Assembly: GCF_000178855.1 (NCBI RefSeq)
Contig: NZ_ADVG01000004.1
Coordinates: 1,984,001 to 2,048,000, forward strand
DNA: 64,000 bases
Direction of reading: 5' to 3'
Origin: Ktedonobacter racemifer DSM 44963
Lineage (GTDB): Bacteria > Chloroflexota > Ktedonobacteria > Ktedonobacterales > Ktedonobacteraceae
The notes beneath the pieces were generated by a model that was not told the origin of the DNA, did not search any database, and saw only the letters and a list, made by a program, of their open reading frames with translations. The position numbers were made by a program, and so were the translations under genes. Of the stretch, positions 59,358 through 64,000 are shown one piece after another; the first letter of the stretch is position 1; every line of letters starts with the position of its first letter.

Positions 59358-60446
59358 TTATGGCAGTAGGAGATGCAGGTCGCCGAACTCATGCCAGAGA
59401 TATTGCTCTTGCAACGCTGCGGCATAGGTCTTCCGCAAATGCTCACGACCGGCCAGCGCTTCGAGCATGAGCAAGTGCGAGGCACGGGGCTCATGTAGGC
59501 CTGTAAGCAAGGCATTGACCGCTCGCAGCCCACGCTGTGGCGTGATCACCAGGCGTGTCCATCCCTCCCCCGGATGCGTGACACCATCCACGTCCGTAAC
59601 GGTCTCCAAAGCGCGTACAACCGTCGTGCCCACCGCGACGACGCGTTTATGATTAGCATGAGCAGTATTTATGGATTTGGCGGTTTCTACGGGCACACGA
59701 TAATATTCCTCATATGGCGGCTCATGCTCCTCCAGGCTGGAAACCCCGGTGTGGAGCAGCAGGGGCACAATCTGAATACCGCGAGCAACCAGGCGCGCGA
59801 TGAGTTCAGGCGTAAAGGCGCGCCCCGCCGAGGGCATCTCGGCACTTCCATACTCTGTCGCGTAGACCGTCTGATAGTACTCAAGCGGCCAGGCTTCCGG
59901 CACATAGTTATAGCGAATGGGGAAGCCATAGCTCGCGAGATATTCCTGAAGTGGTGAGGCAAGCTCAATAGTCGCAATCCAGAGCCTCTGCCTGGCGGGC
60001 TGGAGCCTCCCTTCCCCGGCGCTGTATGGTGTGAGCAGGTGCAGCGAGGCTCCTCCTGGCAGCGGTACCCGTTCGCCAGCCTGCATCTCAGAGAAAGGGA
60101 ACGTCCGCTCACCTTGTTTGAGGCGAACCTCAACGATCCACAGATTGGCGGGCAAATGTGTCGAGAGGTGAACTTCCAATGGAGTGCCATCCGCGCGGGT
60201 CGCGCTGAGCGCGGCGTTCATCGTTCCACTGGTATTGACGACGAGCAGGTCGCCTGGCTCCAGAAAGTGTTCTATCTCACGGAAGCGGTCATGAAGAATA
60301 TGGTCATTGGCGCGATACGAGACCATCAGGCGCACCTCGTCGCGCGCCAGGCCGCGAGCTTCAGGCGGCCTGGTCGCCTCAAGCTCGGCTGGCAGCACAA
60401 AATCAAGCGATGCGTCTAACGCTGTCTGGATAGGTAAGCTGGTCAT
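59358..60446 (-). CDS. queA: S-adenosylmethionine:tRNA ribosyltransferase-isomerase-like protein
   Basis: 362 residues. QueA moves the ribosyl part of S-adenosylmethionine to 7-aminomethyl-deazaguanine in tRNA to make epoxyqueuosine. Seen: the two-domain QueA layout with RLMVSYRANDHILHDRFREI, EHFLEPGDLLVVNTSGTMNA, SYGFPIRYNYVPEAWPLEYY, QTVYATEYGSAEMPSAGRAF, LHTGVSSLEEHEPPYEEYYR and VVAVGTTVVRALETV. These match the core, but several classic QueA positions differ, as in the actinobacterial QueA-like group, so tRNA modification is likely but not certain. No other queuosine genes are near. The start overlaps the SDR stop (ATGA). Confidence 0.85.
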   Translation of the reverse strand: MTSLPIQTALDASLDFVLPAELEATRPPEARGLARDEVRLMVSYRANDHILHDRFREIEHFLEPGDLLVVNTSGTMNAALSATRADGTPLEVHLSTHLPANLWIVEVRLKQGERTFPFSEMQAGERVPLPGGASLHLLTPYSAGEGRLQPARQRLWIATIELASPLQEYLASYGFPIRYNYVPEAWPLEYYQTVYATEYGSAEMPSAGRAFTPELIARLVARGIQIVPLLLHTGVSSLEEHEPPYEEYYRVPVETAKSINTAHANHKRVVAVGTTVVRALETVTDVDGVTHPGEGWTRLVITPQRGLRAVNALLTGLHEPRASHLLMLEALAGREHLRKTYAAALQEQYLWHEFGDLHLLLP

Positions 60447-61150
60447 GAGTGTGCTTCCTTCCCCGGCAGGGCGCGTGCCTGGTAGCGACCACTGGGATAG
60501 TCGCCCTTGATGAGTTGAAGCAGGCCCGGGACGCTCTCCTCTGGCAGCGGGCGATCAGAGATGTCCTCGCCTGGGAAAGCCTCCTGGTGCATCTGGGTGC
60601 GCATATCGCCGGGATCGACCCAGTAGACACGCCAGGCTTCCTGCTCAGCCGCCAGGATATGTGAGAGTTGCTCCAACGCAGCCTTGCTTGAGCCATAGCC
60701 ACCCCAGCCCGCGTAATTCTCGATGGCGGCATCACTGGTGATATTGATAATCCTGGCACCTGGCAGTAAAGAAGGCTGGAGCGTTTGCAGCAGTGCCAGA
60801 GGTGCGATGACATTGGTGCGGTAGACCTGTTCCAGCGTCTCAAGTGGATACTGCAACAGTTGAGGCTGAGGGCTGGGTCCCAGGATGCTGGCATTGTTGA
60901 CGAGGACATCGAGAGAACCAATTGTGTGTAGCGCATCGGCGAGCGCCTGGCGATGCGCAGCGTCTGTGATATCTCCAGCGATGGCGATTACCTGCGTCTC
61001 GCGCGCAAGCTCCTGACGAGTTGCCTCCAGGGCCTCGTCTCCACGCGCATCGATCACCAGGTTCCACTGTTCTTTCGCAAGCTGGCGAGCTAACGCCAGG
61101 CCCAGGCCCCTTGAGGCTCCCGTAATTAGAGCGGTTTGTATATGTGGCAT
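60443..61150 (-). CDS. Short-chain dehydrogenase/reductase
   Basis: 235 residues from the ATG at 61150, after AAAGGGAGAAGC; an extension to 61234 is rejected. Classical SDR: TALITGASRGLGLALARQLA (TGxxxGxG), DVLVNNASILGP (NNAS), INITSDAAIENYAGWGGYGSSKAALEQL split over the catalytic Ser and YxxxK (Y-G-S-S-K). An NAD(P) oxidoreductase of unknown substrate. Its stop overlaps the start of queA, so the two are translated together, though no shared pathway is obvious. Confidence 0.9.
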   Translation of the reverse strand: MPHIQTALITGASRGLGLALARQLAKEQWNLVIDARGDEALEATRQELARETQVIAIAGDITDAAHRQALADALHTIGSLDVLVNNASILGPSPQPQLLQYPLETLEQVYRTNVIAPLALLQTLQPSLLPGARIINITSDAAIENYAGWGGYGSSKAALEQLSHILAAEQEAWRVYWVDPGDMRTQMHQEAFPGEDISDRPLPEESVPGLLQLIKGDYPSGRYQARALPGKEAHS

Positions 61151-61311
61151 GCTAAGCTTCTCCCTTTCAGTTGTACGTTCTTTGTTTTCTCTGCTCGTAC
61201 TGTACCTGAAAAAGATGCGCTGCGGATTGTGCAAGAGGACAGAAAGCCTTTGCCCCTTTGGACAGGTTCATATCTGCACACTGGTTGACTTCTCGCGCCT
61301 GTGGCGCTCGC

Positions 61312-61380
61312 CCTGGTTTTATAGTATGATGCGGGCTGGCAGCCACAGGCTGCCAGCCCGCATCATACTATAAAACCAGG
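61312..61380. repeat. Perfect 33-bp inverted repeat with 3-base loop
   Basis: Arms 61312-61344 (CCTGGTTTTATAGTATG ... GCTGGCAGCC) and 61348-61380, loop ACA. It is the longest hairpin in the window. The apex GCTGGCAGCC/GGCTGCCAGC is shared with the hairpin at 31964-32010. It lies between the OsmC gene end and the SDR gene start, both minus strand. Confidence 0.93.
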
Positions 61381-61416
61381 AAGCCCAGTGCCAACGTGAT
61401 GCGCTTCTACCTGCTC

Positions 61417-61435
61417 GCCAGCCCGCATCATACTA
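61417..61435 (+). repeat. Partial second copy of the hairpin arm, overlapping the osmC-like stop
   Basis: GCCAGCCCGCATCATACTA is identical to 61352-61370 in the hairpin arm. The TGA stop of the OsmC gene (61428-61430, minus) lies inside it. Confidence 0.85.
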
Positions 61436-61868
61436 GCGGTGGCTCTGGCTCAGATGCCTCGTGAATTTGAAAGGTGTGCTTGATTGCGGCACTCTTTCCA
61501 AGCATGATATTGACGCCGCAGTAGTTGGTAGTATCCAGCTCAATGGCGCGCTGAATGCTTTCCGGGCGCAAACCGGTGCCGGTAAAGATATGCTCGACGG
61601 TAATATCGGTAAATATCTTGGGATCTTGCTCGGCACGCTCGCCATGGACGCGGATCTCATAATGGGTGACATCCTGACGCATCTTGCGCAGAATCGAGAG
61701 GATGCCAATGCCAGCGCAGCCAGCCAGCGCCCCAAGTAGCGCCTCCATCGGGCTGGGACCCTGATCCTCTTCTACTGAGCTTAAAACAATGCGATGCTTG
61801 CTGCCAGAGTCAATGGTAAAGGTGCTGGTACCGGTACTTTGAGCACGCACGGATAATGGTTTGGTCAT
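61428..61868 (-). CDS. OsmC family peroxiredoxin-like protein
   Basis: 146 residues. OsmC/Ohr fold: EALLGALAGCAGIGILSILR with the first reactive Cys, and DTTNYCGVNIMLGKSAAIKH with the second. Such proteins reduce organic peroxides through a Cys pair. The position of the second Cys fits the YhfA/SACOL-type group rather than Ohr. AAGGAGGGGCA precedes the ATG. The last codons overlap a repeat shared with the neighbouring hairpin, so its C-terminal residues may have been changed by that repeat. Mn catalase lies two genes upstream, together suggesting oxidative defence. Confidence 0.88.
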   Translation of the reverse strand: MTKPLSVRAQSTGTSTFTIDSGSKHRIVLSSVEEDQGPSPMEALLGALAGCAGIGILSILRKMRQDVTHYEIRVHGERAEQDPKIFTDITVEHIFTGTGLRPESIQRAIELDTTNYCGVNIMLGKSAAIKHTFQIHEASEPEPPLV

Positions 61869-61938
61869 TGCCCCTCCTTGGAGTGCAGATAAATATCACT
61901 GATCTCTTGCTATGGTATACATTGCAAGGTGACCGATG

Positions 61939-62307
61939 TCAATCTTTTGGGAGCAAATCTCCGCCCTCATTCCACTCCCCCTGAATTTTCCCCTGACCGA
62001 CATGGAAGATCTGGATCATGCTTCGATACACCGCTTCCTTGCTTTCGGCATACGTGCCCCGCCAGCTTGTGCGTATCACAACTCTGTCGCCCTCGGCTAC
62101 CAGGTCATCGATAGTGATACGCAAATCAGGAATCGCGTCATATAACATTGCAAAATACGTCCGCACGCCTTCTGGCCCCACTGCCTGCTCAGGCGTTGAG
62201 TGATCCACAAAACTTTCGGCGAAGACCTGCTCTATCTCTGCCAGGTCCCTTTCATTGAAAGCCTTATAGAGGGCAAGCACCTTTTTTTTGTTCTCTGCTA
62301 CTGACAT
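61939..62307 (-). CDS. Ester cyclase, SnoaL-like
   Basis: 122 residues: NKKKVLALYKAFNERDLAEI, EQVFAESFVDHSTPEQAVGP, DLRITIDDLVAEGDRVVIRT, SWRGTYAESKEAVYRSMIQI. This is the SnoaL-like ester cyclase family (conserved D-H and W-G-T). A single-domain enzyme or binding protein whose substrate is unknown. AAAGGCCTACACC lies before the ATG. It is the fifth NTF2-fold protein or domain in the window and is distinct in sequence from the others. Confidence 0.88.
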   Translation of the reverse strand: MSVAENKKKVLALYKAFNERDLAEIEQVFAESFVDHSTPEQAVGPEGVRTYFAMLYDAIPDLRITIDDLVAEGDRVVIRTSWRGTYAESKEAVYRSMIQIFHVGQGKIQGEWNEGGDLLPKD

Positions 62308-62460
62308 GGTGTAGGCCTTTCCTGATAGTTCTATATGGAGGGGTTGTATATTGATAGTTGTTCATGGGGTTAACCGCTTACAAAGAGAGACTATCCCGAT
62401 CACTGTAATCAAACAGAGCCAGAATAGTCTCTAGTATATACTAAAGGATGGGAAGTTGTC

Positions 62461-63381
62461 TTACTTCAGCTTACTCACTTGCTCAACCAGTTCCATAATC
62501 TCAGGTGTCAGGCCAGGAGAGAACTCTTCTGGTCGTTCAGGACCAGGCGTAAAAGGGACACCTTCAGGTGGTTTCTCGGGTACCTCCAGTGGTCCGCCAG
62601 TAACAGAGGGCGCCTGCCCCTTAAAGACTTTGGCCATCTCAGAGCCATCAAGCCGCCAGTGATACTGCTGATTATGAAGGCCCTTCTCCATAAGTGTGCG
62701 TACTTCGGGAAACTTGGTGGCATCGAAGTTTGGGATGGGAAGGACTTTTCCCCAGTTGATACCCAGCGATTCCAGGGCCTTGGCGTAAACGTTCTCATGC
62801 GCGTGATCGCGTACAATCAGGTAAGAGATGGTGGAGCGTGCCGTTTTATTATCGGTCATTTCATAGAGGCGGCATTTCTGTAAACGTCCCGTTGCCTCCA
62901 GCATCAAATTGTAGATGAGATCGAGCGTGAGATTCCCACTATTGTAGACATATGAGCCAGACCAGGGATTGCCCGCGGCATCAATAGGCATCGCACCCTG
63001 TGAGGCCACCAGGAAGTGGTGAATATTTCCCTGGTGCAGGGCCATATTTAAGGGCGTGGAACCATTGTGTCCAGGCATGTTTTGGGTCGCGGCATCGAAC
63101 GCGCCCCCTTTTGTCTTGTAGCCAGGCGCGCCATCTACCAGGCGGTTGATGGTGGTCGCAATCAACTCCACATGGCTAATTTCCTCTATCCCGACTCCCT
63201 GAATCAAATCGAGGTAGGGTTTGGCTTTGCCGCGGAAGTTAAAGCTCTGGAAGAGGTACTGCATCATCGTGCGCATCTCACCAAATTGCCCGCCCAGACC
63301 TTCCTGCAATGCATTTGCCGCAGCGGGATCAGGCTCGTCAGGAACGATCTCATTGATCAGCTTTTGAACGTGAAAAAACAT
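62461..63381 (-). CDS. Manganese catalase
   Basis: 306 residues from the ATG at 63381, after AAAGGAGAAAACTGC. The di-manganese four-helix bundle is visible: Glu in QFGEMRTMMQYLFQSFNFRG, Glu/His in IEEISHVELIATTINRLVDG, Glu in LMLEATGRLQKCRLYEMTDN and His in IVRDHAHENVYAKALESLGI. It turns hydrogen peroxide into water and oxygen in the cytoplasm without haem. The Pro-rich tail (KPPEGVPFTPGPERPEEFSP) is common in this family. Its own promoter is expected in the 91 bases before it. Confidence 0.93.
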   Translation of the reverse strand: MFFHVQKLINEIVPDEPDPAAANALQEGLGGQFGEMRTMMQYLFQSFNFRGKAKPYLDLIQGVGIEEISHVELIATTINRLVDGAPGYKTKGGAFDAATQNMPGHNGSTPLNMALHQGNIHHFLVASQGAMPIDAAGNPWSGSYVYNSGNLTLDLIYNLMLEATGRLQKCRLYEMTDNKTARSTISYLIVRDHAHENVYAKALESLGINWGKVLPIPNFDATKFPEVRTLMEKGLHNQQYHWRLDGSEMAKVFKGQAPSVTGGPLEVPEKPPEGVPFTPGPERPEEFSPGLTPEIMELVEQVSKLK

Positions 63382-63472
63382 GCAGTTTTCTCCTTTGCAC
63401 GTGACCACTCTGCATTACACATCGTCGTATGTCCCGGTCACTGTGCTAACACGTTCAAGCAATGGAGTGGTG

Positions 63473-64000
63473 TTACAAATTTTTTGTGGAGTTTTCGTCC
63501 TGTGGAAAAGTTGCCCGTCGTATTTGTGGAGATAGAATGATGACGCATGAGAAACAGAAAAGCGCGCCCCAAATGATATTTATAGCGGTAGCAATACCAT
63601 AGACTTGTAGCACAACGCCAATAGTCGCGGGTCCCAGGGACGCAAAGCCAAAAAGAATGAGACGATACAGGCTACTCACCCGCCCCTGAAAAGCATCGGG
63701 CACAACAGCCAGGCGATAGCTTGCCGTCAAGAGGTAGGCAACGGAATCGATGAGGGCGAGAAATGCCACTATACTACCGAGCCAGAGCGGGTTCGTATAC
63801 AATCCATACAACGGCCACGCGAGTACAAAGACGATGCTAACCGCGCAGAGTCCCCAGCCAAAGCGAAGGCGGGGTTGAAGATACGTCCCAAGCGCATTTC
63901 CAAGCAGGTTACCAATCCCGGCTCCAGCCAGAATCACTCCTACTATTCCTTGTGGGAAACCAGCCTCTAGTCTAATGGCAGAGATGAGCAATACATTCAG
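63473..64000 (-). CDS. MFS transporter, C-terminal part
   Basis: Last 175 residues of a major facilitator transporter; the frame is open to the right window edge, where a TTG at 63991 is probably internal. About five membrane helices are seen. GIGNLLGNALGTYLQPRLRF resembles the motif after helix 8, and VVPDAFQGRVSSLYRLILFG is the pattern of helix 10 in MFS_3-type (enterobactin exporter-like) proteins. Likely a drug or siderophore exporter, but the substrate cannot be stated. Confidence 0.8.
   Translation of the reverse strand: MNVLLISAIRLEAGFPQGIVGVILAGAGIGNLLGNALGTYLQPRLRFGWGLCAVSIVFVLAWPLYGLYTNPLWLGSIVAFLALIDSVAYLLTASYRLAVVPDAFQGRVSSLYRLILFGFASLGPATIGVVLQVYGIATAINIIWGALFCFSCVIILSPQIRRATFPQDENSTKNL

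Overview
The window looks like a stretch of a Chloroflexota chromosome, most likely class Ktedonobacteria. This is inferred from gene style, not from a marker gene. The signs are a giant MalT/LuxR ATP-dependent regulator, an anti-sigma factor carrying a WD40 propeller, an XRE regulator with an internal Tat-like motif, a kinase-like protein with a Thr/Pro stalk, an ECF41 sigma factor, several MalFG-type sugar transporters, and many insertion sequences plus a group II intron. No rRNA, tRNA or CRISPR array was seen.

Layout. 1-1.4 kb: the start of leuC, divergent from a LysR regulator. 1.4-5.5 kb: a decayed IS200/IS605 element (tnpA and tnpB) split by a group II intron whose reverse transcriptase is frameshifted. 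5.5-13.3 kb: an ABC exporter, a small membrane-anchored protein and an S41 peptidase, divergent from a NarL-type two-component system. 13.3-18.6 kb: ECF41 sigma factor with a small membrane protein, two FAD oxidoreductases and a LUD-domain protein. 18.8-25.6 kb: two 148-residue NTF2-like paralogues flanking a MalT-like regulator, a 1.2 kb gene-free stretch and an NAD-dependent epimerase. 25.8-27.3 kb: a complete DDE insertion sequence. 27.3-37.1 kb: a DUF2071 protein, a predicted pseudokinase, a sugar ABC transporter, an ECF sigma/WD40 anti-sigma pair and a HAD hydrolase. 37.1-42.2 kb: an IS607-like tnpB element, an ISL3 element that appears to carry an NTF2-like passenger gene, and an IS3 remnant. 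42.3-47.3 kb: CapA-like protein, a P-loop fragment, a frameshifted heparinase II/III and a GH15 glucoamylase. 47.4-52.6 kb: a sugar uptake and catabolism operon. 52.9-64 kb: XRE/TPR regulator, TetR and MBL hydrolase, a Bcr/CflA MFS pump divergent from its likely LysR regulator, a Yip1 protein, an SDR-queA pair, OsmC, an ester cyclase, Mn catalase and a partial MFS protein.

The most unusual structural signal is a set of long, mostly perfect intergenic inverted repeats (arms of 15-33 bp, short loops) at 14.6, 28.1, 32.0, 47.4, 54.3 (two), 57.3 and 61.3 kb. Some lie where a terminator is expected. Two lie between divergent genes, one contains the stop codon of the preceding gene, and two share the same stem apex on different basal arms.
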